The translations under genes and the position numbers were made by a program. This document shows positions 25,629-33,203 of a stretch of 64,000 nucleotides of DNA, one piece after another (position 1 is the stretch's first letter; every line of letters starts with the position of its first letter). This DNA comes from Hyphomicrobium_A sp963745205 (GTDB lineage: Bacteria > Pseudomonadota > Alphaproteobacteria > Rhizobiales > Hyphomicrobiaceae). The stretch is taken from assembly GCA_963745205.1 (NCBI GenBank), contig CAVUWX010000022.1, positions 1-64,000 of the forward strand, read 5' to 3'. Below the pieces are notes generated by a model, which had not been told where the DNA came from, ran no database searches, and worked only from the letters and a program-made list of their open reading frames with translations.

Positions 25629-26602
25629 GCTCTGAGATCGTCGGGTTTGGCCGCTACGCTCCGCAACGGCGCGTCCTCAGCGCCGAGATCGAGGAGCGCT
25701 TGAAGCTCGAGCGCGGCTGGATCGAACGCCGCACCGGCATAATCGAGCGGCGCTACGCGGGCGACGGCGAGGCGCTCACAGACATGGCCGCGGCCGCCGG
25801 GGAGGAGGCGCTCAATGGCGCCGACATCGAGCGCTCGCGCATCGCGCTGACCCTGCTGGCGACGAGCACGCCCGACCACCTGCTGCCGCCGTCGGCGCCG
25901 CTGCTCGCGCATCGCCTAGGGCTCACGCGGTCGGGCGGCATCGATCTTGCTGGGGCGTGCGCCGGTTTTCTCTACGCGCTGGTGCTGGCCGACGGGTTCG
26001 TGCGCGCGCAAGGGGCGCCCGTGCTGGTGGTGGCGGGAAACGTGCTGTCGCGACGCATTAATCCGGCCGAGCGCGCGAGCTGCATCCTTTTTGCCGACGC
26101 AGCGGGCGCGGTTCTGCTGGCGCCGTCGCAGCGGCAGGGCTGCGGGCTGCTCGGCGCTCACCTCGCCGCGGACGGCGCAGGCTACGACCTCATCAAGATC
26201 GAAGCCGGCGGCAGTCGACACCCCTTCGCGACCGACACGCCGCTCGAGGATACCCTGATGACGATTCCGAACGGGCAGGCGGTGTTTTCGCAGGCCGTCG
26301 ATCTGATGGTTGAATCATCGCGCGAGGCCTTGCGCAAGGCAGGCCTCACGATAGCCGACATCGACTGGCTGGTGCCGCACCAGGCGAACGCGCGCATCAT
26401 GGCGGCGGTCGCCACCAAGCTCGGGCTGCCGGAAGCCAAAATGGTGTCGACGGTTGCCCACTACGGCAACAGCTCGGCGGCGACGATCCCGTTCTCGCTG
26501 GCGCTCGCCGTCGAGGAGGGGCAAATCAGCCGAGGAGATCGCGTCCTCATGTGCGCGGCCGGCGCCGGGCTCACGGGCGGTGCCGTCGTCTTCGCGCTTT
26601 GA
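25625..26602 (+). CDS. bioZ: BioZ, KAS III-like enzyme of biotin precursor synthesis
   Basis: The product has 325 residues. It has the ketoacyl-ACP synthase III fold with the triad Cys112 (AGACAGFLYAL), His252 (VPHQANARI) and Asn282 (YGNSSAATIP). Its position as last gene of the bio operon, overlapping bioA by ATGA, identifies BioZ rather than FabH. In Agrobacterium/Brucella-type bacteria BioZ condenses glutaryl-CoA with malonyl-ACP to start pimeloyl-ACP synthesis in place of BioC-BioH. The length equals known BioZ proteins. No bioC or bioH is linked. Confidence 0.9.
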   Translation: MSSEIVGFGRYAPQRRVLSAEIEERLKLERGWIERRTGIIERRYAGDGEALTDMAAAAGEEALNGADIERSRIALTLLATSTPDHLLPPSAPLLAHRLGLTRSGGIDLAGACAGFLYALVLADGFVRAQGAPVLVVAGNVLSRRINPAERASCILFADAAGAVLLAPSQRQGCGLLGAHLAADGAGYDLIKIEAGGSRHPFATDTPLEDTLMTIPNGQAVFSQAVDLMVESSREALRKAGLTIADIDWLVPHQANARIMAAVATKLGLPEAKMVSTVAHYGNSSAATIPFSLALAVEEGQISRGDRVLMCAAGAGLTGGAVVFAL

Positions 26603-26691
26603 GCGTGGGCGCCGGGGGCCGGATCGAGACCGCGCAAATAGTGAATTGGGCGCCATGCCGGCGTCGGGATCGCCTGGCGATTAATTTTGCC

Positions 26692-28710
26692 ATGATTCAG
26701 CTAGAGCTTTATGCAGCTAGAGCTTTCACAATATTGTCCATTGAAGTCCAGGGAGCACCGGGGGCTCGATTGTTACCTGCACGCCAGATTGCCGCTGCTG
26801 CGACGGCGTTGTCGCTGATCGCAGGTGCGCTTTTCGTCTTCCTCCTCTCAGGCGTGGAAGCGCAGGCGAAAGGTCCACCCGGCGCTTGTGAGGACGCGGC
26901 CCAGCTCGCGGTGCTGGCCTCGCCGCTGGCGCCATGGAAAGGCGCGCCGCTGCGCGTCGTCTTTGCCGTGGAGCAGCCGGCGAACGGGGAACTTTCGCTC
27001 ATCGGTCCCGATGGCACCGTCGCGGTGAAATCGGCCGAGCGCCACGGCGGGCCGCCATATTTCTGGTTTGCCGAGGTTGCCTCCCCTGCCGCGGGAACGT
27101 GGCACGCGACGCTCGCACGCGAAGGTGCGCCGGCGGAGTGCAGCACGCTCACGCGCGAAATCGCGGTGCTCGGCGCCGAGCCGCCGCCGCTGCGCGCGAC
27201 GTCGGGGAGCGTCTGGCCCGTGCGCGATGAATGGAATCGCGGGACGGAGAACTTGTATTCCGCATGGATCGAGAAACTCTTCGACGCCCCGCTCGATCAG
27301 GAGCTGTCGTGGAAGGCGCTGCACGAGGGGCTGCGCGATAAATCGCGCAACTTCCTGTTCAACCATTTGGGCCTCGGCGAGGATGAGAAGAAGCTCGTCT
27401 ATCAGCCCGACTGTGCCGACCTCCCATACTTTTTGCGCGCGTACTTCGCGTTCAAGATGGGGCTGCCGTATGGGTACTCGAAGTGCTCGCGCGGCGGCGG
27501 CGGCGAAGCGCCCAAGTGCCCGCAGTGGTGGAACATTCAGAAAGAGGAGCCTTCCCCAGCCCCCGAACAGCAGCTGGCGTCCGGCGGCCTGTTCGGGTTC
27601 GGCGAGCCGGTCGCGCGTGCCGCGCCCAGGCTCCCCCCGCGGCCGTCAGGGCTGGTGCCCGGATTCGGATATTATGTGCGCACGACCGTCGCCAACGCCG
27701 TGCATTCCGGCAACGGGCGGACGGCGCTGGCCGATGACAACACCGATTATTATCCCGTGCCGCTGAAGCAGGAGACGCTGCGCCCGGGCACCATCTACGC
27801 CGATCCCTACGGGCACGTCCTGGTGATCGCGAAGCGCATAGCGCAGACCGCCGACGCTGCTGGCGTGTTCCTCGCCGTCGACGGGCAACCCGACGGGACG
27901 GTCGCGCGCAAGCGTTTCTGGCGCGGCAATTTCCTTTACGCGCAGGATCCAGGGCTCGGAGGCCCCGGCTTCAAGCGCTTCCGGCCGATCGTTGCGTCGA
28001 AGGGCGGCGGCTTGCGGCGGCTCACCAACGACGAGATCGCCAAGGATCCCCAGTATGCCGACTTCTCGCTCGAACAGTCGAAGCTCGGGGTGGAGGACTT
28101 CTACGACCGCATGGATGATGTGATGTCGCCGGCGCCGCTCGATCCCTTGCGCGCGATGAAGGAGGCCATCACGGCGCTCGAAGAGCAGGCGAAGACCCGC
28201 GTGACGTCGGTCGAAAACGGGCGCAAATACCAGGGCCCCGAAGTGGCTATGCCGGAGGGCGCTTCGATCTTCGAGACCACCGGAGCCTGGGAGGACTTCG
28301 CGACACCGTCGCGCGATCTGCGCCTGCTGATCGCGATCGACGTGGTGCGCACCTTTCCCGATCGCGTCGCGCGGCGGCCCGAGCGCTATGCGATGCCGAA
28401 GGACAAGAGCGTCGCCGACGTGAAGGCGGAGATGGAGAGCGTGCTCGCTTCCGAGCTTGCGGCACGCAAGTTTGCCTATACGCGCAGCGACGGCTCCCAA
28501 TGGACGCTTGCGCTCAAGGACATGATCGACCGCATGCCCGCGCTCGAGATGGCTTACAACGTGAACGACTGCGTGGAATCGCGCTGGGGCGCGCCGGAGA
28601 AAAGCGAAGAGACGGCGACGTGCAAGCGGCATGCGCCGGGGACGCAGCGCACGAAGATGGCGGAATACCGCGCGTGGTTTCACGAGCGGCGCCGGCCCGC
28701 GCGCGATTAG
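26692..28710 (+). CDS. Large exported protein with a possible NlpC/P60-like Cys-His core
   Basis: The product has 672 residues from ATG 26692 (start uncertain; no ribosome site). A hydrophobic segment near residues 35-60 (ATALSLIAGALFVFLLSGVE) is a signal or anchor. Residues ~60-160 look like a beta domain. A segment with PDCADLPYFLRAYFAFKMG (Cys241), then GTIYADPYGHVLVIAKR (His375), resembles the Cys and His motifs of papain-like NlpC/P60 or CHAP hydrolases, separated by a Pro-rich insert. The C-terminus is helical and charged. Similar long hypotheticals occur in Hyphomicrobiales. A cell-wall hydrolase or amidase role is inference. Confidence 0.6.
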   Translation: MIQLELYAARAFTILSIEVQGAPGARLLPARQIAAAATALSLIAGALFVFLLSGVEAQAKGPPGACEDAAQLAVLASPLAPWKGAPLRVVFAVEQPANGELSLIGPDGTVAVKSAERHGGPPYFWFAEVASPAAGTWHATLAREGAPAECSTLTREIAVLGAEPPPLRATSGSVWPVRDEWNRGTENLYSAWIEKLFDAPLDQELSWKALHEGLRDKSRNFLFNHLGLGEDEKKLVYQPDCADLPYFLRAYFAFKMGLPYGYSKCSRGGGGEAPKCPQWWNIQKEEPSPAPEQQLASGGLFGFGEPVARAAPRLPPRPSGLVPGFGYYVRTTVANAVHSGNGRTALADDNTDYYPVPLKQETLRPGTIYADPYGHVLVIAKRIAQTADAAGVFLAVDGQPDGTVARKRFWRGNFLYAQDPGLGGPGFKRFRPIVASKGGGLRRLTNDEIAKDPQYADFSLEQSKLGVEDFYDRMDDVMSPAPLDPLRAMKEAITALEEQAKTRVTSVENGRKYQGPEVAMPEGASIFETTGAWEDFATPSRDLRLLIAIDVVRTFPDRVARRPERYAMPKDKSVADVKAEMESVLASELAARKFAYTRSDGSQWTLALKDMIDRMPALEMAYNVNDCVESRWGAPEKSEETATCKRHAPGTQRTKMAEYRAWFHERRRPARD

Positions 28711-28779
28711 CATCCGCGTTATCCGAGCTTAGGCGTGACTGGTTGACCTTCATGGTTCCGTCACCTAGCCTGTTGCTAT

Positions 28780-28830
28780 GGGGATGGAGTTCCCCCTTTA
28801 ACCGCCCGATGAGGGCTGATGACTCCTACC
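28780..28830 (+). ncRNA. Fluoride riboswitch (crcB motif) aptamer
   Basis: GGGGATGGAGTTCCCC (28780-28795) forms P1 with its AUGGAGUU loop, followed by CTTTAACC, then P3 GCCC (28804-28807)/GGGC (28813-28816) and the conserved CTGATGACTCCTACC. The pseudoknot GGAGT (28786-28790) with ACTCC (28822-28826) is intact. This order and these nucleotides are the crcB-motif consensus, the fluoride-binding aptamer. It lies 120 bases before an antiporter gene on the same strand. Confidence 0.9.
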
Positions 28831-28849
28831 GCGCGAGTTGGGCGGTAGG
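28825..28849 (+). promoter_or_regulatory. Anti-aptamer hairpin of the fluoride switch
   Basis: CCTACCGC (28825-28832) pairs perfectly with GCGGTAGG (28842-28849). The left arm overlaps the 3' conserved bases and pseudoknot partner of the aptamer, so this helix and the folded aptamer compete. It therefore looks like part of the expression platform. Confidence 0.6.
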
Positions 28850-28862
28850 GGTATTGGGTCCC

Positions 28863-28886
28863 GGCCGCTGCGAGGCGGCCATTTTT
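28863..28886 (+). terminator. Intrinsic terminator in the fluoride leader
   Basis: GGCCGC (28863-28868) pairs with GCGGCC (28875-28880) and is followed by ATTTTT, a standard Rho-independent terminator. Being 64 bases upstream of the antiporter start and just after the aptamer, it probably stops transcription without fluoride. It may also end read-through from the gene stopping at 28710. Confidence 0.75.
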
Positions 28887-28949
28887 GCGTCCGCTCTCGC
28901 CGAAGATCGATCGCAGGCCGTACGCGGCTTGCCAGCGGAGAACGTGCGC

Positions 28950-30113
28950 ATGGAAAATGTCTGGCTTGCCTCGGCGGTTTGGATCGGGCTTGCGCTGCTC
29001 GCGTCGATCATCTCGATCCGCGTCGCAATGTCGGTTGCGCTCGTCGAAATCGTGGTCGGAGCGGTGGCCGGCAACGTGATCCACCTCGAGATCACGCAGT
29101 GGGTGAACTTCCTCGCCGGCTTCGGCGCCATCATGCTGACGTTCCTGGCCGGCACCGAGATCGACAGCAATATCATCCGCAAGAAACTTGGGCCAAGCGT
29201 CGGCATCGGCGTGGCAAGCTTCGCGGCGCCCTACGTCGGCGTGCTCCTGTGGGCTCACTATGTCCTGGGCTGGCCCTGGCCGCAGGCGCAAATCGCTGGC
29301 ATCTCGCTCTCCACGACGTCGGTTGCCGTCGTCTATGCGGTGATGATCGAAACCGGCTTCAACAAGACCGAGCTCGGCAAGATCATCCTTGCCGCCTGCT
29401 TCATCACCGACCTCGGCACGGTGCTGGCACTCGGCATTGTCTTTGCACACTTCGATGCATGGCTGGCTTTGTTTGGCGCGGCGACAGCTGCAGCGCTATG
29501 GCTACTGCCTCGCTTTGCACCCTGGTTCTTTGCTCAAGTTGGGCATCGCGTCAGCGAGCCCGAAACCAAGTTCGTGGCTCTCGTGCTTCTGTCGCTCGGC
29601 GGATTATCGCAGGTTGCCGGCAGCGAGGCGGTATTGCCCGCCTACCTCGTAGGTATCGCGCTGGCCCCGGCCTTCATGAAGGACCAGGAGTTGCCCCACC
29701 GCATGCGCGTTATCGCCTTCACGATTCTGACGCCCTTCTATTTTCTTAAGGCCGGTTCGCTGGTCCGATTGGACGCTGTCGTCGCATCTGCGGGTCTCAT
29801 CCTCGTATTTCTATCGCTCAAGATGATCACCAAGTTCCTGGGGGTTTTGCCCCTGACGCGCCTCTACGAGTTCGACGGGCGCGAAGGAATGTACGCGACG
29901 CTGTTGATGTCGACCGGGCTCACCTTCGGCACCATCTCGGCGCTGTTCGGCCTCACCAATAAAATCATCGACCAGGAGCAATACACGATCCTCGTCGCCG
30001 CCGTGATCGGCAGTGCCGTGGTGCCCACGCTCATCGCTCAGCAGTGGTTTAAGCCGACGGCTAAGCCACTCGCGACCGAGCAAGGTAAACCCGAGGAGGC
30101 CTCCAATGTTTGA
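28950..30113 (+). CDS. CPA2-type cation:proton antiporter (fluoride-regulated)
   Basis: The product has 387 residues from ATG 28950 (GCGGAGA). There are about ten membrane spans, with family features LEIVVGAVAGN-like VALVEIVVGAVAGN, FLAGTEIDSNIIRKK, ISLSTTSVAVVYAVMIETG, AACFITDLGTVLALGI and AYLVGIALAPAFM. This is the Na+/H+-exchanger (KefB/NapA-like) fold; the FITDLG segment holds the transport Asp, and the C-terminus lacks TrkA domains. Under a fluoride riboswitch it probably protects against fluoride, either directly or by ion/pH adjustment. The first eight bases of the USP gene overlap its end. Confidence 0.85.
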   Translation: MENVWLASAVWIGLALLASIISIRVAMSVALVEIVVGAVAGNVIHLEITQWVNFLAGFGAIMLTFLAGTEIDSNIIRKKLGPSVGIGVASFAAPYVGVLLWAHYVLGWPWPQAQIAGISLSTTSVAVVYAVMIETGFNKTELGKIILAACFITDLGTVLALGIVFAHFDAWLALFGAATAAALWLLPRFAPWFFAQVGHRVSEPETKFVALVLLSLGGLSQVAGSEAVLPAYLVGIALAPAFMKDQELPHRMRVIAFTILTPFYFLKAGSLVRLDAVVASAGLILVFLSLKMITKFLGVLPLTRLYEFDGREGMYATLLMSTGLTFGTISALFGLTNKIIDQEQYTILVAAVIGSAVVPTLIAQQWFKPTAKPLATEQGKPEEASNV

Positions 30114-30525
30114 GAAGATCCTCGTCGCCAATGATGGCTCCGACGGAGCCGCACGGGCCTTGTCGGTCGCCATCAGCGTTGCCGCTCGGCATGAGGCAAC
30201 GCTGCATATGATTTGCGTCGAGGAGCTGCCCCGCTTTCCTGCCTCGATTGAAGAGGTGGTGGAAGACCAGATGGACGCCGGCCATCGCTACGAAGCCATA
30301 GCGGCGCGCGCTACCGCGCAGGCCAGGGCGCTGGGCATCAGCCTCAACACGCATGTTGTGGCGGGCCACGCGGTCGCGGCGATTTGCGACCTCGTGCAGC
30401 GCGAGGGCTTCGATCTGCTGGTTGTCGGCTATATGGGCCATTCCGCGCTCTATAATCGCCTTATCGGCGGCACGACGGATCGCCTCGTCGAGCACGCCCC
30501 CTGTAATGTGCTGGTGGTCAAGTGA
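30106..30525 (+). CDS. Universal stress protein
   Basis: The product has 139 residues. It is a single UspA domain opening MFEKILVANDGSDGAARAL with the ATP-binding pattern GYMGHSALYNRLIGGTTDRL and the ending HAPCNVLVVK. The ATG follows GAGGAGG inside the end of the antiporter gene (8-base overlap), so the two are cotranslated. USP genes are a known companion of crcB-motif-controlled antiporters. The role is presumably regulation or protection during fluoride stress. Confidence 0.9.
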   Translation: MFEKILVANDGSDGAARALSVAISVAARHEATLHMICVEELPRFPASIEEVVEDQMDAGHRYEAIAARATAQARALGISLNTHVVAGHAVAAICDLVQREGFDLLVVGYMGHSALYNRLIGGTTDRLVEHAPCNVLVVK

Positions 30526-30543
30526 TGTTCGGGGACAATTGCC

Positions 30544-30894
30544 ATGCAGATACCCAAGGACGCGGTGCTGCTGCGCATCTTTCTCGGCGAAGATGACAAG
30601 TCGGGCCACTTGCCGCTTTACGAGGCAATCGTGCTCAAGGCTCGCGAGATGCACCTCGCCGGTGCAACCGTCTTGCGGGGTGCGGTCGGTTTTGGCCGAT
30701 CAACCCGGCTGCACACGACGAAGATCCTGCGGCTCTCGCAAGATCTGCCTATCGTCATCGAGATCGTCGATGCCGAGGATAGGATCAATGCGTTTCTACC
30801 CGAGCTTGAGAAGCTGATGCGAAAGGCCAGCAGCCTTGTTACGCTTGAGAAGGCGAAGGTGCTTCGCTACGGGAACGACGCGGACGGTGGTTAG
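30544..30894 (+). CDS. DUF190 (PII-like) protein
   Basis: The product has 116 residues. It has the DUF190 pattern LLRIFLGEDDKSGHLPLYEA, then AGATVLRGAVGFGRST, then LPIVIEIVDAEDRINAFLPE. The family adopts a PII-like ferredoxin fold and is frequently encoded with CrcB fluoride channels and under fluoride riboswitches. It is the third gene of the operon, 18 bases after the USP stop. It probably senses a small ligand or gates the transporter; the mechanism is unknown. Confidence 0.9.
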   Translation: MQIPKDAVLLRIFLGEDDKSGHLPLYEAIVLKAREMHLAGATVLRGAVGFGRSTRLHTTKILRLSQDLPIVIEIVDAEDRINAFLPELEKLMRKASSLVTLEKAKVLRYGNDADGG

Positions 30895-31392
30895 TTGTCC
30901 GCAAAGTTGTTCCACTTTCGAGGCAACAGGGATGACCGGGAATCGCTCGTCAAGAGCCGCGGCGCTTCGGTATCGGGTTCTGGCCCTTCGCGGACCGGCA
31001 TCAGCCCAACCAGCGCGCACTTCCCGACACTCAATCGCTGCGCTGGCAGAAACTTCTCCCCGCCTCCCCGCCACGCCCTACACTCCCCTCACCCCGCCCC
31101 ACGGGGACGAGCTCGAGACCGTCTCAAGTTTTGGGGGTGGGTGCGGCTATCACGTAGTAGCCACGTCACGAGGGTAACGACCGAAGGGCGTGGTGAAGGC
31201 GAATCGTCTGGGGATCCTGAACCCGCAAGTAGGGAATAAGGCCCCCGATTCCGGACGGTCGATGAACGGGCCGCTGACGGGGCGCGCAAGCGCCGAGCAA
31301 AAAACATAGATGCGGTGCCTGCGCGCCCCGTCTCCCCACTTTTGCAAGCCTTCGGGAGCCAGCTCCGCGAGGCCGCTAGGCTATGCCGCCCC
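30895..31392 (+). other. Gene-poor interval after the fluoride operon
   Basis: About 500 bases with only short overlapping frames of GC-rich composition. No ribosome site, RNA structure or repeat is convincing. The right end merges into the alanine dehydrogenase remnant, so the interval is probably the decayed body of a former gene. Confidence 0.4.
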
Positions 31393-31520
31393 ATGGCGCT
31401 GCGCAGCGATCCGCACCTACTGGCCGGCCTCAACGTGCACGGGGGCAAGATTACGCACGCTGCATCGCCGAGGCGCTCGGCATCAAGCACGTGGAGGCGG
31501 CGAGAGCGGTCAGCAGATAG
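31393..31520 (+). pseudogene. Remnant of the C-terminus of alanine dehydrogenase
   Basis: The translated fragment reads MALRSDPHLLAGLNVHGGK with ITHA in one frame, then IAEALGIKHVEAARAVSR and a stop in another. This is the C-terminal end of NAD-dependent alanine dehydrogenase, which ends with AGLNxxxGxxTxxAVAEALG. The frame break lies near 31462. The upstream catalytic and Rossmann regions are absent, so only about 42 of ~370 codons survive. The identification rests on this short motif. Confidence 0.5.
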
Positions 31521-31850
31521 GGGGAAGGTGCCGAGGAATAAAAAAGCGCCGGGCGCGAGACGCGGCCCGGCAGCCAGGTTCGAGGGAATTCTTTAAATGA
31601 CTAGGTTGACGAAACGCTCCCTCCCCATAATTTCTTGGCCGGTGCCGGCTGGTTGTTTCCATCCTTATACTGCAATTCCAGGTTGCTGCAAGAGTGTCTC
31701 CCGTCAGCGCAGCGAAAGGAACCGAGATGGGTGCCTGGAAGCCATCCGAATTCATTCACTTCCGCGCGTGTGCTTTATCTTTTCCGCAGGCGGCGATATC
31801 TCGAAGGCCTTCCCTGCACGGCTCAAGCGAGGCGGAGCGACATAGATTTC
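31521..31850 (+). other. Non-coding interval before the BEM46-like hydrolase
   Basis: It holds a hairpin with an A-run (see 31540-31571) and presumably the promoter of the 31851 gene. No gene is seen. Confidence 0.35.
31540..31571 (-). terminator. Intrinsic terminator reading leftward
   Basis: GCCGGGC (31548-31554) pairs with GCCCGGC (31565-31571). On the minus strand the hairpin is followed by GC and six T residues. It suits a leftward transcript, but no minus-strand gene lies directly to its right, so it may be an orphan of the decayed neighbourhood. Confidence 0.4.
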
Positions 31851-32690
31851 ATGATGACGCTCGCGCTCGTTCTGGTGGGGGTGTACGCGGCCGTGGCCAT
31901 CGCCGCGTTCATCTTCCAACGCCGGCTCATGTATTTCCCCGATGTCACCCGCGTTCCCCCGTCCAGCTACGGGCTAATTGGCGTGGAGGAGCGCGTGCTC
32001 GATATGCCCGATGGTGCGCGCCTCGTCGGCTGGTACGGACGCGCTGCGCCCGGGCGCCCCACCGTGCTCTATTTGCACGGCAACGCCGGTAACCTCGCCA
32101 ACCGCTCCGAGCGCGTGCGCAAATATTCCGCGCGCGGATTGGGGATTTTCATGCTGAGCTACCGCGGCTACAGCGGCTCGACGGGCCGGCCCACGGAGCG
32201 CGCCAACGTCGCCGATGCGAAGCTCGCCTACGCGGCGCTGCGCAAGGACGGCATCGCGCCCGAGGACATCATCCTATACGGGGAATCGCTTGGCTCAGGC
32301 GTTGCCGTGCAGGTCGCAGCCGAAAATCCCGTCGGCGGCATCGTGCTCGATGCACCCTACACGTCGATCGTCGACGTGGCGGCAGAGGCCTATCCGTTCC
32401 TTCCCGTGCGTCCCTTCATGGTCGACCGCTACGACACATTGCGGTACCTGCGCGACGTCAGGGCCCCGCTTCTGGTCGTTCACGGCGAAGAGGACGAGGT
32501 GATCCCGGTCGCCATGGGGCGCGCGGTCTATGCGGCCGCCAATGGTCCAAAGGAGATCGTGACGCTCCCCGGCGCCGGCCATTCCGACCACCATCTTCAC
32601 GGATCGACCGAGGAGATCTTCCGTTGGATCGAGGATCTCGCCCGCCACCGCGACGCGAGGGCTTGGCCGGAAAAGCGAATGCGCCCGTGA
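31851..32690 (+). CDS. Membrane-anchored alpha/beta hydrolase, BEM46/ABHD13-like
   Basis: The product has 279 residues. An N-terminal membrane segment (TLALVLVGVYAAVAIAAFIF) is followed by a hydrolase domain: oxyanion VLYLHGNAGNLANR, RGYSGSTGRPTE, nucleophile elbow YGESLGSGVAV (GxSxG), acid VHGEEDEVIPV and base GAGHSDHHLHG. The FQRRLMYFPD opening after the span and the HGNAGN motif are typical of the BEM46 group. The substrate is unknown. A double ATG start at 31851/31854 lies downstream of a weak GGCGGAG. A hairpin follows at 32679-32710. Confidence 0.85.
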   Translation: MMTLALVLVGVYAAVAIAAFIFQRRLMYFPDVTRVPPSSYGLIGVEERVLDMPDGARLVGWYGRAAPGRPTVLYLHGNAGNLANRSERVRKYSARGLGIFMLSYRGYSGSTGRPTERANVADAKLAYAALRKDGIAPEDIILYGESLGSGVAVQVAAENPVGGIVLDAPYTSIVDVAAEAYPFLPVRPFMVDRYDTLRYLRDVRAPLLVVHGEEDEVIPVAMGRAVYAAANGPKEIVTLPGAGHSDHHLHGSTEEIFRWIEDLARHRDARAWPEKRMRP

Positions 32691-32710
32691 GCGGGTCGCT
32701 CAGGGCGCAT
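32679..32710 (+). terminator. Bidirectional hairpin between the hydrolase gene and rpsU
   Basis: ATGCGCCC (32679-32686) pairs with GGGCGCAT (32703-32710), with an inner GAGC/GCTC helix. It overlaps the last codons of the plus-strand hydrolase and lies 50 bases beyond the 3' end of the minus-strand rpsU, so it could end both convergent transcripts. There is no T-tract. Confidence 0.5.
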
Positions 32711-32760
32711 CAGGGTCTCAGGTCGATACAGTGTTCGAAAAAGCCGTGCAAAAGTCTGGC

Positions 32761-33027
32761 TTAACGGCGCGGGGGGCCGCTCCCCGGAGCCCCAGGACGC
32801 TGCGGGCCGGCAGGCTTGCCGGGAAGCAGACCCTCACGCTGGGCGCGCTTGCGGGCGAGCTTGCGCGCGCGGCGCACGGCCTCGGCTCTCTCGCGGGCCT
32901 TGCGCTCGGATGGCTTCTCGAAATAGTTGCGGAGCTTCATCTCCCGGAAAATGCCCTCGCGCTGCATCTTCTTCTTGAGCGCCTTGAGGGCTTGATCGAC
33001 GTTGTTGTCGCGGACGAGAACCTGCAA
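32761..33027 (-). CDS. rpsU: 30S ribosomal protein bS21
   Basis: The product has 88 residues. The bS21 pattern is clear: MQVLVRDNNVDQALKALKKK, REMKLRNYFEKPSERKARE and the Arg/Lys-rich tail, extended by a Gly/Pro-rich end as in other alphaproteobacteria. The start is a TTG at 33027: it is the only codon that gives the conserved QVLVRDN start, and AGAGGAAGG lies six bases upstream. Extending to an ATG at 33078 would add 17 unrelated residues. It is a basic protein of the small ribosomal subunit involved in initiation. Confidence 0.9.
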   Translation of the reverse strand: MQVLVRDNNVDQALKALKKKMQREGIFREMKLRNYFEKPSERKARERAEAVRRARKLARKRAQREGLLPGKPAGPQRPGAPGSGPPRR

Positions 33028-33203
33028 GCGATGCCTTCCTCTGGTTGACCTGAGAATTGACCCGTGAATGGCAAACAAGACAAGCGCGCCAACCGTCGGC
33101 CGCGCGCTCGTCTCGTAAGCTGCGCGGTGTCTATCAAATGGCGGTTAAATTGTCCATCCGGCTTGCGTGCGCTGCCGCGAACGGAGGTCGGAAAGACCAG
33201 CGG

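Noticed and set aside
26603..26691. Extension of the exported protein to the upstream ATG at 26551
   Set aside because: It would overlap the end of bioZ and add an Arg-rich segment unlike a signal peptide.
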